Of a stretch of 64,000 nt of DNA, positions 1-8,982 are shown in pieces; position 1 is the first letter of the stretch, and every line of letters begins with the position of its first letter. The translations under genes were made by a program, and so were the position numbers. The stretch comes from Anaerolineae bacterium (lineage in GTDB: Bacteria; Chloroflexota; Anaerolineae; Caldilineales; Caldilineaceae). The notes below the pieces were generated by a model that worked only from the letters and a program-made list of their open reading frames with translations, did no database searches and was not told where the DNA came from. Where the stretch lies: contig JAUIHI010000009.1 of the NCBI GenBank assembly GCA_030432295.1, positions 1-64,000 of the forward strand, given 5' to 3'.

Positions 1-55
1 CAAAAAATCGTCGTCAAGGGCCAAATGCCTGTCACAACCGCCTGATTTCGACTCG

Positions 56-991
56 ATGATCCAATTCTATTGGCCCTTCCCTTCACATAACATCTGTTGG
101 GTTGGCTCGTTGTTGTCCAAACTCCAAGATACAGATACACTGATCAAGTATAACCCGGCCACAAATAGTGTAGTGGCTACCGCAGCATCTGGCGATGAGC
201 CATGGGATGTGGTTATCAATGAAGGGTTGAACGAAGTTTATGTGAGCAACTACGCCAGCAAAGATGTCTGGGTCTACGATGCGAATACGATGGTCATCAA
301 GAAGAAGATCCACGTGGGTCCGAATCCAATGATGATGGAGATATTCCCTGACATCAACACTGTCGCCGTGATTGTGCGCGGACTCAACGGCATTGCCATC
401 ATCGAGAACGGCAATGTGGTCCAATACATGCCTACAGGTGGCACAGGAGCCTTTGGTTTTGCCTCCGATCCGGTCAACAAACAACTGATCGTCGGCAACC
501 GTGACACGGGTAGCGCCTGGGTTATCTACAAGGATGGGGGAAACTGGCGTCTCAATGATGGCTCTGAGATGAAGGACTTTGGCGGTATGAAGCGGACTGG
601 ACCCTTCGAGATTGCCTACAATCCAAACAACAACCGGATCTACGTGATTTCCATGCGTCCGAGCGGTACTTGGTTTGTGGATGTAATTGAGAAGCAGTCT
701 ATGACTTCTCTGGTCACACTGGCAACTATCGATGTGGGCAGCAGCGGTTCGGATCGGGACCCGAATGTGGGTGGTGCAGGCATTGCGGTGAACCTAACGA
801 CCAACCACGTCTTTGTGGCCAATACGGCTGATGGCACAGTGACAGTCATCGGTGAAAATAACCAGGTTCTGTCTACGGTCACTGTAGGCCCCGATCCCTT
901 TGAAATTGCGGTGAACGAAGATACCCAGACGGTCTATGTGACTCTGCGAGCAGGAAACCGACTGGTCAAGTTCGCTGATGTTTTCCCATAG
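56..991 (+). CDS. YVTN-type beta-propeller protein, probably incomplete at 5' end
   Basis: The product carries several YVTN-like beta-propeller blades, for example NEGLNEVYVSNY near residue 55, NPNNNRIYVIS near 190 and NEDTQTVYVTLRAG near the end, each followed by a VWVYD or VTVIG type strand. Such propellers usually act outside the cytoplasm as binding or scaffold domains; the ligand cannot be told. No signal peptide is visible, and the first 25 residues (rich in Trp and Phe) do not look like propeller. The frame stays open to the left edge of the window, so the real start may lie upstream or a frameshift may separate it from an earlier blade; another frame encodes a blade-like KIVVKGQMPV at bases 4-33. 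Function is unassigned beyond the fold. Confidence 0.6.
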   Translation: MIQFYWPFPSHNICWVGSLLSKLQDTDTLIKYNPATNSVVATAASGDEPWDVVINEGLNEVYVSNYASKDVWVYDANTMVIKKKIHVGPNPMMMEIFPDINTVAVIVRGLNGIAIIENGNVVQYMPTGGTGAFGFASDPVNKQLIVGNRDTGSAWVIYKDGGNWRLNDGSEMKDFGGMKRTGPFEIAYNPNNNRIYVISMRPSGTWFVDVIEKQSMTSLVTLATIDVGSSGSDRDPNVGGAGIAVNLTTNHVFVANTADGTVTVIGENNQVLSTVTVGPDPFEIAVNEDTQTVYVTLRAGNRLVKFADVFP

Positions 992-1030
992 AATGTAGCA
1001 GGCATGACTTCCCGGAAGTTATGCATTAGA

Positions 1031-1069
1031 TAAAAAGAGGGCGGCTCGCAATGAGCCGCCCTCTTTTTA
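1031..1069. terminator. bidirectional Rho-independent terminator
   Basis: There is a perfect stem of about 17 bp (AAAAAGAGGGCGGCTC paired with GAGCCGCCCTCTTTTT) around a 5-nt loop. It is flanked by T-runs on both strands and lies between two convergent genes, so it can end transcription from either side. Confidence 0.9.
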
Positions 1070-1181
1070 TTTGGGGTGTTCAAAACCAATTGGCGGAGCA
1101 GGCATCTGGAAGTGCCCCGTTTCTATATGCCTACATCTTTGTCCAATTCAAAATATCCACACCTGATTGCATCGCCATTTC

Positions 1182-2636
1182 TTAGGGCACGTAAAGGCTA
1201 GGCAATCGTGAAACAAACGGCTCTCCTATACCAGCGGGGGTGTAACGCCCAGCCTTGATCGCCGCTTCCGCAAGCTCAGGAATACGCTCAATATCCGCGG
1301 GACCATTGATACCCACAAGCGCAAGTTGGGCTTGAATCGCAAGGCGACGCTCATCAGGAATCGCAAGTGAAGATGACTCTGGGGCGTAGATAGTTCGGCT
1401 GTTGACGGCAATCGTCTCAATACTGAAGGGATGGTAAGTCTGCGAAGCTGTCCAACTGATGTATATGGCTCCCAGCAGACTGGCTACGAGAGCATAACGA
1501 ATGAGCGTCTGGTCTGGCTGCTTGATTGAATCGATAAACGCACCCAGTGCCAGCATGGCAAATGTAATCGGTATAAGCAGAAGATTGTTGCGAGCAGCCA
1601 CTATCCCAGACGACGCAGCTACGAATGTGCAAATTAGCCAAAACAGCATAGAACCAGGCCAATAGATTTTTTTTATAACAGCATAAATGGACAGAAACAA
1701 GAGAAAGCAGAACCAGCCAACAATAAATCCTTTGGATAGCAGATCAAATGATGTCAGGCCGTGGGGAAGAAAAGAGAGGTGAAAGTGCTGTATCCAGCCA
1801 GAAATGGTGAGTGTTGACAGCGTGGACTCATCTACAATAGTGGCTCGATAGGTCCACCACGCAGCTATCATGGAAACCAGCGTAAAACTGTAAAAAAGGT
1901 GGGGTAATAGGGAATTACGCAAAGCTGTGTAGGAAGTTTTTGCGCTCAAGGAGAAGTGATTGCGTGAATAATAGGCTCCCAGGAGGGGTAATGTGAGAAC
2001 AAAGTTGAGCGAATCTTCCCGCACAAGCAGCCCCAATCCCGCCAAGGCAATTGAGAACAATAGGATGAGCAACCCTTTCCAGACTAACTTTGTGTAGTGA
2101 TTGCTGTTTTGTTGGCCCTTCTCCCTCTGACTCGAATTGATTGTTCGTAGTCCCTGCAATAGCGCTAACAGGGATACAGCAAAGAACAATGCCTGAAATA
2201 AATGTATGCCATCTGCAATCCAAACATAATGGAAAGAATTATATTTCGACGCATAGACAAGAGACATTGCCAGTATCCCAATATCCCTCGATAGCCCATA
2301 TATCTCTGCGATCCACACCATGAGCGTAAGAAATAGTGCAAACAGAGTAATCAGGAATACGCGATGCAGCGCAACATTTTCTCCAAATAAAGCGTAACGC
2401 AGCCCATTAAAATAGGTTGATAGCGGGCGAAAGCCAGCCGTCTCTGTATTGCTTGGATCCCAATTGTCAGACCAGGTGCTTCGTAACTCCTGTGGGGAAT
2501 ATTCCCGTATCAAGTGTAAATCATCCCAGACCATTGGGTAGTGGAGCGACGGCCAAACTAAAATCATGCCCAATACGAAAAAAAGGATAAAGCAGAATAG
2601 ATGCCCCCTTTGCACGAACAATGTGCTGTTTCGCAT
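1182..2636 (-). CDS. polytopic membrane protein, GT-C glycosyltransferase-like
   Basis: This is a 484-residue integral membrane protein with roughly ten hydrophobic segments. The first (residues about 12-30) is followed by PMVWDDLHLIREY, an acidic pair after TM1 as in the first extracytoplasmic loop of GT-C fold glycosyltransferases. GT-C enzymes move sugars from polyprenyl-phosphate carriers. The C-terminal 90 residues look soluble (PDERRLAIQAQLALVGINGP onward). No exact family is recognised and the sugar-transfer role is inferred only from topology and the DD motif. The gene converges on the propeller gene and lies 36 bp downstream of thyX on the same strand, so the two could be cotranscribed. 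Confidence 0.6.
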   Translation of the reverse strand: MRNSTLFVQRGHLFCFILFFVLGMILVWPSLHYPMVWDDLHLIREYSPQELRSTWSDNWDPSNTETAGFRPLSTYFNGLRYALFGENVALHRVFLITLFALFLTLMVWIAEIYGLSRDIGILAMSLVYASKYNSFHYVWIADGIHLFQALFFAVSLLALLQGLRTINSSQREKGQQNSNHYTKLVWKGLLILLFSIALAGLGLLVREDSLNFVLTLPLLGAYYSRNHFSLSAKTSYTALRNSLLPHLFYSFTLVSMIAAWWTYRATIVDESTLSTLTISGWIQHFHLSFLPHGLTSFDLLSKGFIVGWFCFLLFLSIYAVIKKIYWPGSMLFWLICTFVAASSGIVAARNNLLLIPITFAMLALGAFIDSIKQPDQTLIRYALVASLLGAIYISWTASQTYHPFSIETIAVNSRTIYAPESSSLAIPDERRLAIQAQLALVGINGPADIERIPELAEAAIKAGRYTPAGIGEPFVSRLPSLYVP

Positions 2637-2672
2637 ACGCTCCCTGACCTTGCCGAAATGACAACTATTGAC

Positions 2673-3728
2673 CTACTGCTCGGAAAACTGCTCCTCATAC
2701 ACCCGCCAATGCTCGGCAAAGACATCCGGCGCGATGGCGTGGAGCATCTCCAACACCCGCTGACCCATCGCCCGAATCTCCCACTGGGCCGCTTTGTCCA
2801 CGGCCCGCAGCCAAAGGAAATGGCTCCAGGCCGCAAAGTTCATTGTGGTGACGATGCGGGTTTCTGCCGCGTTGGGCAACAGAAAACGGGCATCCTCCTT
2901 GCGAATCCCCATCTCCCGTAGGTCCCGATAGGTGTTTTGCAGATAGTCCCAGGCTTCGGCCAGTCGGGCTTCGGCTTCGGGATGGGCAGCCACAGCGGGC
3001 GGGACAATCGCGCTCCACCCGCCTTTGCTCAGGTCCACATATCGTTGCGATTCCTGGCTGAAGCTGGCCAAGCGATGGCGCACCAACTGGTGGGTGCAGG
3101 CCCGGCTGATGCCTTCAAAAAGAAAGGTGGCCGAGCCGTGATGGGTGCGGCTCTCCGTGTCGCCCAGCAGCGGTTGGGTGTAGCCCAGCAGTGTGACCCG
3201 CATCCCGTCACGCTCGGCGGGGCGCAGGACCGAGAGATCGACCGGTGCTTCCTCGGCAAGGGCAGGCAACGAGAGCGCGCCAGCGTCAGCGGCATATTCT
3301 GCATAGACATTTGGCGCAATGGCATAGAGAATGGGCAATGCTTCCGTCCCAATCCCCCGGCGCAGAAAATCCAGCCAGACCCGTGTGTTGCCGCTAACAA
3401 CCCAACTGCCGTCCGCGTCCTGGGTCACTTCGCAGTGGCGGTTGAGCATCCGCCAGCGCAGGGGGGCGTCGCTGCCCCGCACACGCAGAGTGATGACGAT
3501 GTGCTCGATGATGTCTTCGTGGCCTTCCCGCACCCGAGCGCTGATGAAGTTCGCAGCCGTCCCCATCCGGTGGGTGCTGCGATAGCAGACCCGCCCGGCG
3601 AATTCGATGATATTTTCCTGATAGGTGCTCTGGCCGTTCCAGATGGTCGCCAGATCGCTCACATCGGCCAAATGGGCTGGGTCCAGCGCCGGGTTAGGAC
3701 GAGTGTAGGCAAGGAGTTCGATGTGCAT
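2673..3728 (-). CDS. thyX: flavin-dependent thymidylate synthase ThyX, extended form
   Basis: ThyX makes dTMP from dUMP using methylenetetrahydrofolate, FAD and NADPH. The diagnostic RHRxxSxxxxSxR motif is present (R217-H218-R219, S222, S227, R229), preceded by [15 protein letters not shown] as in classical ThyX and followed by the conserved [11 protein letters not shown] segment near 280-290. At 351 residues it is about 100-130 longer than the usual 220-250. The extra N-terminal part contains elements that themselves resemble ThyX: CYRS at 48-51, GHEDIIEH at 69-76, a LRVRGS strand at 81-86 and [11 protein letters not shown] at 114-124, but no RHR loop. It therefore looks like a tandem of a degenerate and an active ThyX-like half. 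The stop is 36 bp from the next gene. Confidence 0.93.
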   Translation of the reverse strand: MHIELLAYTRPNPALDPAHLADVSDLATIWNGQSTYQENIIEFAGRVCYRSTHRMGTAANFISARVREGHEDIIEHIVITLRVRGSDAPLRWRMLNRHCEVTQDADGSWVVSGNTRVWLDFLRRGIGTEALPILYAIAPNVYAEYAADAGALSLPALAEEAPVDLSVLRPAERDGMRVTLLGYTQPLLGDTESRTHHGSATFLFEGISRACTHQLVRHRLASFSQESQRYVDLSKGGWSAIVPPAVAAHPEAEARLAEAWDYLQNTYRDLREMGIRKEDARFLLPNAAETRIVTTMNFAAWSHFLWLRAVDKAAQWEIRAMGQRVLEMLHAIAPDVFAEHWRVYEEQFSEQ

Positions 3729-4111
3729 GGGTCTGTTCCGTTGGGTGGTTCAAAGAGTGGATATGCAGTCGATTGTAGCACTGGCAGGGCTGTTTCTGCA
3801 CAATCGCGCAGGGGTAAGGGGGATTTTAGCCACAAGATCCAGTGAGCGTGCAATCTGTCCAGCGGGCCTGTGGATTTGTTGTGCAGGTTGCACATTGTCG
3901 CGCCGATACTCCCATGCTATCGTTTCTCAAGACTTCCCACGAGTCTGGAGAACAGAAGAACGTTCTGCATATCTACCCCACGGGCATACAGAACGGACCT
4001 ATTTGGAAACGCAAAAGCCGCCGCTTGGCCGCACTCGCTCCATAGGCGAGATCGCCAGATAGGGCAAAAGCTGCTCCACAAATTTCAGAGAAGAGGAAAG
4101 AGGAGAGGAAA
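3729..4111. other. 383-bp intergenic region between divergent thyX and amt
   Basis: Both flanking genes start here, so their promoters must lie in this stretch. I see a purine-rich Shine-Dalgarno run (AGAGGAAAGAGGAGAGG) immediately before the amt start codon. I found no convincing -35/-10 pair, no repeat family member and no credible gene; the short plus-strand frames have no start context and are arginine/serine-rich shadows. Confidence 0.4.
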
Positions 4112-5320
4112 ATGATTGACTCGGGAGATACAGCCTGGATTATTGTAGCCACTGCACTGGTACTACTCATGACACCCGCCTTGGGCTTCTTCTACGGCGG
4201 GATGGTACGCAAGAAAAGTATTTTGTCCACGCTCAATTTGAGCTTTATCACAATCGGTCTGATCAGCATCCAATGGGTGTTGATTGGCTATAGTCTCTCC
4301 TTTGGTGATAGTATTGGGGGGCTGGTTGGCGGCCTGAACTATCTGGGCTTGAACGGCGTCGGGTTGGAAGTGCTGGATGGACTGACGATCCCCCATCTGC
4401 TCTTTGCCGGTTTCCAGATGACTTTCGCCATCATCACCCCCGCGCTTATCACTGGCGCATTTGTCGAGCGGGTGCGTTTTAAGAGCTTTCTGGTCTTCAC
4501 TCTGCTGTGGGCCACGCTGGTCTACGATCCCGTAGCCCATTGGGTGTGGGGCGGCGGCATCTTCTATCAGATGGGCGCGCTGGACTTTGCGGGCGGCACA
4601 GTCGTCCACATTACGGCTGGCTATTCGGCTCTGGCCTTTTCCATGGCAATTCGCAAGCGCAAAGGGTTTGGCCGGATTACGATTGAGCCACACAACATTC
4701 CCTTTACTGTGCTGGGCGCGGGGCTGCTCTGGATGGGCTGGTTCGGCTTCAACGGTGGCAGTGCCCTGGCCGCTGACGGGACTGCGGTGTTGGCGCTTTT
4801 CAATACAAACACGGCTGCCGCGGCCGCCGCTGTGGTCTGGATGTTCCTGGCCTGGCGAGAGGGCAAGCCCAGTGTCCTGGGTATTGTGACCGGTGCAGTC
4901 GTTGGGCTGGTCGCCATCACCCCCGCCGCTGGTTTTGTGACACCCCTGGCGGCTATGCTCATCGGCGCGATTGCAGCGCCCATCAGCTACTACGCCATCG
5001 CCTTCCGCAACAAGCGGGGCTGGGACGAGAGCCTGGATGTGTGGGCCTGTCACGGTATGGCGGGCACCTGGGGTGCGCTGGCAACGGGTCTTTTCGCCAC
5101 CACTGCCATCAACGCAGCCGGGGCTGATGGCCTGTTCTATGGCAATCCCGGCCAGTTTGTAACCCAGTTGATTACCGTCGTCGTGACAATCGTCTATGCC
5201 GTGGCCATCACTTTCATCCTGACCAAAATTATCTCCAGCGTTTGGGGTCTTTCAGTCAGCGAAACGGAAGAAGAGGTCGGCCTGGACATTAGCGAGCACG
5301 GCGAGCGGGCTTACGCTTAA
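4112..5320 (+). CDS. amt: ammonium transporter (Amt/MEP/Rh family)
   Basis: This trimeric inner-membrane channel conducts ammonium/ammonia. The 402-residue product has the family's 11 hydrophobic segments, the twin pore histidines H166 (GGTVVHITAG) and H314 (WACHGMAGTWG), the conserved D158 of DFAGG, and the NPxF-like FGFNGGSAL segment. It has no cleavable signal; the N-terminus MIDSGDTAW leads directly to TM1. A strong Shine-Dalgarno sequence precedes the ATG. The stop is 15 bp upstream of the PII gene, the classical amt-glnK operon, in which PII binds the cytoplasmic face of Amt and closes it when nitrogen is plentiful. Confidence 0.96.
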   Translation: MIDSGDTAWIIVATALVLLMTPALGFFYGGMVRKKSILSTLNLSFITIGLISIQWVLIGYSLSFGDSIGGLVGGLNYLGLNGVGLEVLDGLTIPHLLFAGFQMTFAIITPALITGAFVERVRFKSFLVFTLLWATLVYDPVAHWVWGGGIFYQMGALDFAGGTVVHITAGYSALAFSMAIRKRKGFGRITIEPHNIPFTVLGAGLLWMGWFGFNGGSALAADGTAVLALFNTNTAAAAAAVVWMFLAWREGKPSVLGIVTGAVVGLVAITPAAGFVTPLAAMLIGAIAAPISYYAIAFRNKRGWDESLDVWACHGMAGTWGALATGLFATTAINAAGADGLFYGNPGQFVTQLITVVVTIVYAVAITFILTKIISSVWGLSVSETEEEVGLDISEHGERAYA

Positions 5321-5335
5321 AGGAGAATTCGGAAA

Positions 5336-5713
5336 ATGTTCAAGAAAATTGAAGCCTACATCCGCCACGAGAAACTGGACGATGTGAAGGCTGCGCTGAA
5401 AGAGATCGGCATTGTGGGGCTGAATGTGGTGGATGTGCACGGCCACGGACGCCAGGGCGGTATTGTGTTGAGCGGACGTCAGGGCAGCTACACAGTGGAT
5501 ATGCTGCCCCGCGCCCAGGTCAATATCGTCCTCAGCGAGCGCAATGTGGAGAAGACCATCGCCGCCATCCAGGAAGCAGCCATGACGGGCGCTCAGGGTG
5601 ACGGGGTGATCTTCATCTATCCGGTGGACGATGTGGTGCGCATTCGCACCGGCGAGCGGGGCGCAGATGCCCTGACCTACGAAGGTGATATTGACACGAA
5701 GGCGGGGAAGTAG
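5336..5713 (+). CDS. glnK: nitrogen regulatory protein PII (GlnK-like)
   Basis: PII proteins are small trimeric sensors of 2-oxoglutarate and ATP/ADP; next to amt they normally gate the transporter. The 125-residue product starts with the conserved beta strand MFKKIEAYIRHEKLDDVKAAL, has the T-loop region GRQGGIVLSGRQGSYTVDML with Tyr52 at the position often uridylylated, and the C-terminal GDGVIFIYPVDDVVRIRTGERG that forms the nucleotide-binding B and C loops. The T-loop is less canonical than in enterobacterial GlnK (no RGAEY motif), so modification by GlnD is uncertain. A good Shine-Dalgarno (AAAGGAG) lies 12 bases before ATG. The following inverted repeat may end the operon. Confidence 0.95.
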   Translation: MFKKIEAYIRHEKLDDVKAALKEIGIVGLNVVDVHGHGRQGGIVLSGRQGSYTVDMLPRAQVNIVLSERNVEKTIAAIQEAAMTGAQGDGVIFIYPVDDVVRIRTGERGADALTYEGDIDTKAGK

Positions 5714-5721
5714 GGATAGTA

Positions 5722-5792
5722 GATATTGGGTATTAGATATTTCGCAGAGGTGTGTTTATCTGAATCCTACGGAATATCTAATACCCAATATC
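5722..5792. repeat. heptameric inverted repeat, TTGGGTA family
   Basis: The left arm (5722-5744) and right arm (5770-5792) pair over about 22 bp and are built from TTGGGTA/TTAGATA units. The repeat lies between convergent glnK and the ABC permease and could act as a bidirectional terminator-like hairpin. The same family recurs at 6657, 11178, 12426, 18055 and inside two coding regions further on. Confidence 0.8.
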
Positions 5793-5796
5793 TTTT

Positions 5797-6645
5797 CTAC
5801 GTATTCGACCGCTGGGGCATCTTCTTTTCAATGTAGCGTACCAGCAGCGAGAGTGCAATCGTCATCACCAGATAGAGGAAGGCGACGACGTTGTAGGTCT
5901 CGAAGAAGCGGAAAGTGCTGGTGGCGTAGAGCTTGCCCAGTTGGGTGATGTCCTGCACGCCCAGCACAGAGACCAGCGACGAATCCTTCAGCATCGCCAC
6001 AAAGTCATTGCCCAGGGGTGGCAGCACCCGGCGCACGGCTTGGGGCAGAACGATGTGGCGCATAGACTGCCAATAGCTCATCCCCAAACTGCGGGCGGCT
6101 TCGATCTGCCCCTTCTCCACACTTTCAATTCCCGCCCGGAAAATCTCCGCAATAAACGCACTGTAGCCAATCACCAATGCCAGAATGGCCCGGGTGGTGA
6201 AGCTCAGGTCCCGGATGCTGAAATCGGCCAACCCCTGGCCCAGGTTCCCCACATCCAACGATAGCAGCCCTTCCCCCGCCCAGTTGATCAGATCGACCAG
6301 CCCCGGCGCGCCCACGAAGGCGATGTAATAGAGGATCACCAGCATTGGCACGCCCCGGACGATCTCCACGTAAAAGGTGGCGGCTTCCTGCACCACCCGA
6401 AGTTTGGAGAGGCGGGCCAGCCCAAAGATCAGCCCCACCAGCAGCGCGCAGGCAAAAGCGATAAGACAGACGTAGACCGTCACCCAGACGCCTTTGGCCA
6501 CGGCAGAGAAGATCAGCGCGTAGTCGGCGTCGGAGAGAATATTCCAGAGCAGGAGGACACCCAGCAACAGCGCGGCCAGCAGCCAATAGGGCAGCCGGGC
6601 GAGGCGATTGGTGGGGGTGTGGCGAGAAGGGGCAGAATGTGTCAT
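5797..6645 (-). CDS. amino-acid ABC transporter permease (HisM/GlnP type)
   Basis: This is the membrane subunit of a polar amino-acid importer. It has an N-terminal TM near residues 19-36, then the HisMQ core with about five TM helices, and the EAA loop [32 protein letters not shown] (residues roughly 183-214) that contacts the ATPase. The family-typical [16 protein letters not shown] follows the second helix. Length (282) is usual, with a somewhat enlarged periplasmic loop ([19 protein letters not shown]). The gene lies directly downstream of the tandem binding-protein gene, so the two make a transporter; the ATPase is not in the window. Confidence 0.92.
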   Translation of the reverse strand: MTHSAPSRHTPTNRLARLPYWLLAALLLGVLLLWNILSDADYALIFSAVAKGVWVTVYVCLIAFACALLVGLIFGLARLSKLRVVQEAATFYVEIVRGVPMLVILYYIAFVGAPGLVDLINWAGEGLLSLDVGNLGQGLADFSIRDLSFTTRAILALVIGYSAFIAEIFRAGIESVEKGQIEAARSLGMSYWQSMRHIVLPQAVRRVLPPLGNDFVAMLKDSSLVSVLGVQDITQLGKLYATSTFRFFETYNVVAFLYLVMTIALSLLVRYIEKKMPQRSNT

Positions 6646-6656
6646 CGGCGGTTAAC

Positions 6657-6728
6657 AGCTATTGGGTATTGGATATTTGGCAGTGATGACCAATCGTGTC
6701 ACTACCCACTATCCAATACCCAATAGCT
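6657..6728. repeat. heptameric inverted repeat, TTGGGTA family
   Basis: There is a perfect 19-bp stem, arms 6657-6675 and 6710-6728, built from ATTGGGT/ATTGGAT units. It lies in the short gap between the binding-protein stop and the permease start and could attenuate or stabilise the operon transcript. Confidence 0.8.
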
Positions 6729-6733
6729 AATCC

Positions 6734-8464
6734 CTAATTTGCTGGATCGAAGAGGAAGAACCACTTCGTGTTCAGGTAGTCGTCGTAGTCATCCAACACC
6801 AGCGTTTTGATGGCCGCGTTGAAGGCTTCGGTCAGGTCCGAGTCCGGCGTGAAGATGAAGCCGAAGTCCTCGGTTCCCAACGCGTCGCCCACAATTTTGA
6901 GTTTGTCCGGGTTGGCCCCGATGTAGCCCCGCCCGCTGGCCGCATCCACCAGCACCATATCCACATCGCCAGCGATCAGTGCCTGGACCGTCGCGCCGAA
7001 GTTTTCCAGCAGGACGATGCGCGGGTTGGTCTCGTCCCCATCCAGAATCTCGTAGACGGCTGTGTAGAAGCCAGTGGTCCCGGCCTGGGAACCCACCAGC
7101 AGTTCGGCGTCGGCGGCGAAGGTGGCCGGGTCGCTGAAGCGCTCCTCATCCGCCCGCACCAGCATAAATTGCTGGCTGGTCATATAGGGGCTGGAGAAGT
7201 CGATGACCGCTTCCCGCTCGTCGGTGATGGTAATCCCGTCCATCCCCACATCGAACTGTCCCGCGGCCACAGCCTGGATCATCGCATCCCAGGAGGTCAC
7301 CTGCCAGTCCACCACACAGTTGAGGCGGCGGCAGATTTCGTTCACTGCGTCGTATTCCCAGCCCACCGATGCCCCCGTAGCCGGGTCGATGAAATTGAGG
7401 GGCGTGTAGTCGTTGCCCGTCACCGCCACCACCACCTGGCCCGCCAAATCGGGCAACTGGTCGTATGCATCTGGCCCGTTGGGGTCGTTCAGGAAGAACC
7501 AGCGGGTGTTGAGGGAATTGATGAAACCGTCTTTCTTCATTGTGGCGATGGCCGCGTTGAAAGCTTCGGTCAGGTCCGAACCGGGGGTGAAGATAAAGCC
7601 GAAATCTTCTGTCCCCAGCGCGCCGCCCACAATTTTGAGTTTGTCCGGGTTGGCCCCGATGTAGCCCCGACCGCTGGCCGCATCCACCAGCACCATATCC
7701 ACATCGCCGGCGATCAGTGCCTGGACCGTCGCGCCGAAGTTTTCCAGCAGGACAATGCGCGGGTTGGTCTCGTCCCCATCCAGAATCTCATAGACGGCGG
7801 TGTAGAAGCCAGTGGTCCCGGCCTGCGCGCCCACCAGCAGTTCGGCGTCGGCGGCAAAGGTGGCCGGGTCGCTGAAGCGCTCCTCATCTGCCCGCACCAG
7901 CATAAACTGCTGGCTGGTCATATAGGGAGCCGAGAAGTCGATGACCGCTTCCCGTTCTTCGGTGATGGTAATCCCGTCCATCCCCACATCGAACTGCCCT
8001 GCGGCCACAGCCTGAATCATCGCATCCCAGGAGGTCACCTGCCAGTCCACCACACAGTTGAGGCGGCGGCAGATTTCGTTCACTGCGTCGTATTCCCAAC
8101 CCACGGACTTGCCCGTGGCGGGATCGATGAAATTGAGGGGCGTGTAGTCGTTGCCCGTCACCGCCACCACCACCCGTCCCGCAAGGTCCGGCAGATCGTA
8201 AACGACGTTCGTCGTGCCCACGGGCGCGGGGCCAGCCGTTGTCGATGTGGTTGTGGCCGGCTGTTCAGGCTGGGGCTGGGGCGCGGCCTCCTGATCAGTG
8301 GCCGGTGCTTCTGACGCCGGGGCCGGGGATTCCGCTGCGGCTTCACCGGCGGCGGGCGCGGCGGCGGGGGCAGCCGCTGGCTGGGCACAGGCGCTGATCA
8401 CCAGCAGCAGCGCGGCCAGAAGAAAAATGAGCGGCGAAAGACGAAAATGCAGAGAAGGTCGCAT
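6734..8464 (-). CDS. amino-acid ABC transporter lipoprotein with two tandem substrate-binding domains
   Basis: This is an extracytoplasmic binding protein of the SBP_bac_3 family. The start is set by the lipoprotein signal (MRPSLHFRLSPLIF... VISAC, lipid Cys26) and by a Shine-Dalgarno (AAAGGAG) just upstream; an earlier in-frame Met has neither. An Ala/Pro/Glu linker (about 27-90) is followed by two complete binding domains, roughly residues 92-335 and 338-576, which are nearly identical. Both contain VVVAVTGNDYTPLNFIDPAT, WEYDAVNEICRRLNC, FDVGMDGITIT and GDVDMVLVDAASGRGYIG. The copies are 738 bp (246 codons) apart at DNA level with few differences, pointing to recent duplication. The downstream permease completes the importer. 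Confidence 0.93.
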   Translation of the reverse strand: MRPSLHFRLSPLIFLLAALLLVISACAQPAAAPAAAPAAGEAAAESPAPASEAPATDQEAAPQPQPEQPATTTSTTAGPAPVGTTNVVYDLPDLAGRVVVAVTGNDYTPLNFIDPATGKSVGWEYDAVNEICRRLNCVVDWQVTSWDAMIQAVAAGQFDVGMDGITITEEREAVIDFSAPYMTSQQFMLVRADEERFSDPATFAADAELLVGAQAGTTGFYTAVYEILDGDETNPRIVLLENFGATVQALIAGDVDMVLVDAASGRGYIGANPDKLKIVGGALGTEDFGFIFTPGSDLTEAFNAAIATMKKDGFINSLNTRWFFLNDPNGPDAYDQLPDLAGQVVVAVTGNDYTPLNFIDPATGASVGWEYDAVNEICRRLNCVVDWQVTSWDAMIQAVAAGQFDVGMDGITITDEREAVIDFSSPYMTSQQFMLVRADEERFSDPATFAADAELLVGSQAGTTGFYTAVYEILDGDETNPRIVLLENFGATVQALIAGDVDMVLVDAASGRGYIGANPDKLKIVGDALGTEDFGFIFTPDSDLTEAFNAAIKTLVLDDYDDYLNTKWFFLFDPAN

Positions 8465-8513
8465 GGCAGTCTCCTTTGGGTAAATTGGGGCGAACAAACA
8501 GAATGCTGTTTGG

Positions 8514-8542
8514 AGTATACGCGGGATTGGGATAGGGGGCAA
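8514..8542 (-). promoter_or_regulatory. sigma-70-type promoter of the tandem binding-protein gene
   Basis: On the minus strand, TTGCCC (8537-8542) is followed after 17 bases by TATACT (8514-8519). Transcription would begin about 43 bases before the start codon. The -35 is a partial match. Confidence 0.5.
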
Positions 8543-8560
8543 ACGGCGGGGGGAAGTGGC

Positions 8561-8839
8561 TCAGTCCTCTGGCGCGTGTGAGCGAAGTTCCGCGTAGCGC
8601 GCTTCCCGGATTTCGGCGACCTTTTCTTCGGGGATGGCAACCATCTGCCCAAGAAACTGGAGTTGGAGTCGGGAATACTTGTCCAGATTGTCGATGTCCA
8701 GGGGTATCTCGTAGCGGCCGCATTCCACACAGTCGAAAACCCGGACAAATGTGCCATCGACCTTCTCTTCGTCGCGCAGATGGAGCAGGTCTGGGTTGGG
8801 GTGATTACATTTTGTTTTGCGTGGGGACTTTGGTGACAT
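8561..8839 (-). CDS. small zinc-ribbon-like hypothetical protein
   Basis: This is a 92-residue protein of unknown function. The chosen ATG (MSPKSPRKTKCNHPN) is preceded by AGGAA; an upstream in-frame Met only extends into non-conserved sequence. C11, H13, H20 and the pair in FDCVECGRYE could form a zinc site. The C-terminal half is charged and probably helical (EEKVAEIREARYAELRSH). It lies between the amino-acid transporter and a toxin-antitoxin pair, all on the minus strand. No family is recognised. Confidence 0.6.
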   Translation of the reverse strand: MSPKSPRKTKCNHPNPDLLHLRDEEKVDGTFVRVFDCVECGRYEIPLDIDNLDKYSRLQLQFLGQMVAIPEEKVAEIREARYAELRSHAPED

Positions 8840-8982
8840 GTGGACTATTCCTGCTGCGATAAACAACCGCTGTGCTGTTGTGGTTATTACTCTATGCTCA
8901 CCCCTGCAGGACGAGTCCAATGCGCTGGAACTTCTATTACCGCCAGCAGTCTGCACATCCTGTCCGGGATGGATTGTGCTGG

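Noticed and set aside
3721-4062. 113-codon plus-strand frame between thyX and amt
   Set aside because: It overlaps the thyX start, its translation has no conserved pattern, and the composition is that of noncoding DNA.
7169-8314. Long plus-strand open frame antisense to the tandem binding-protein gene
   Set aside because: It is a GC-rich shadow; its His/Val/Gly-rich translation mirrors the duplicated domain twice and has no ribosome site or family resemblance.
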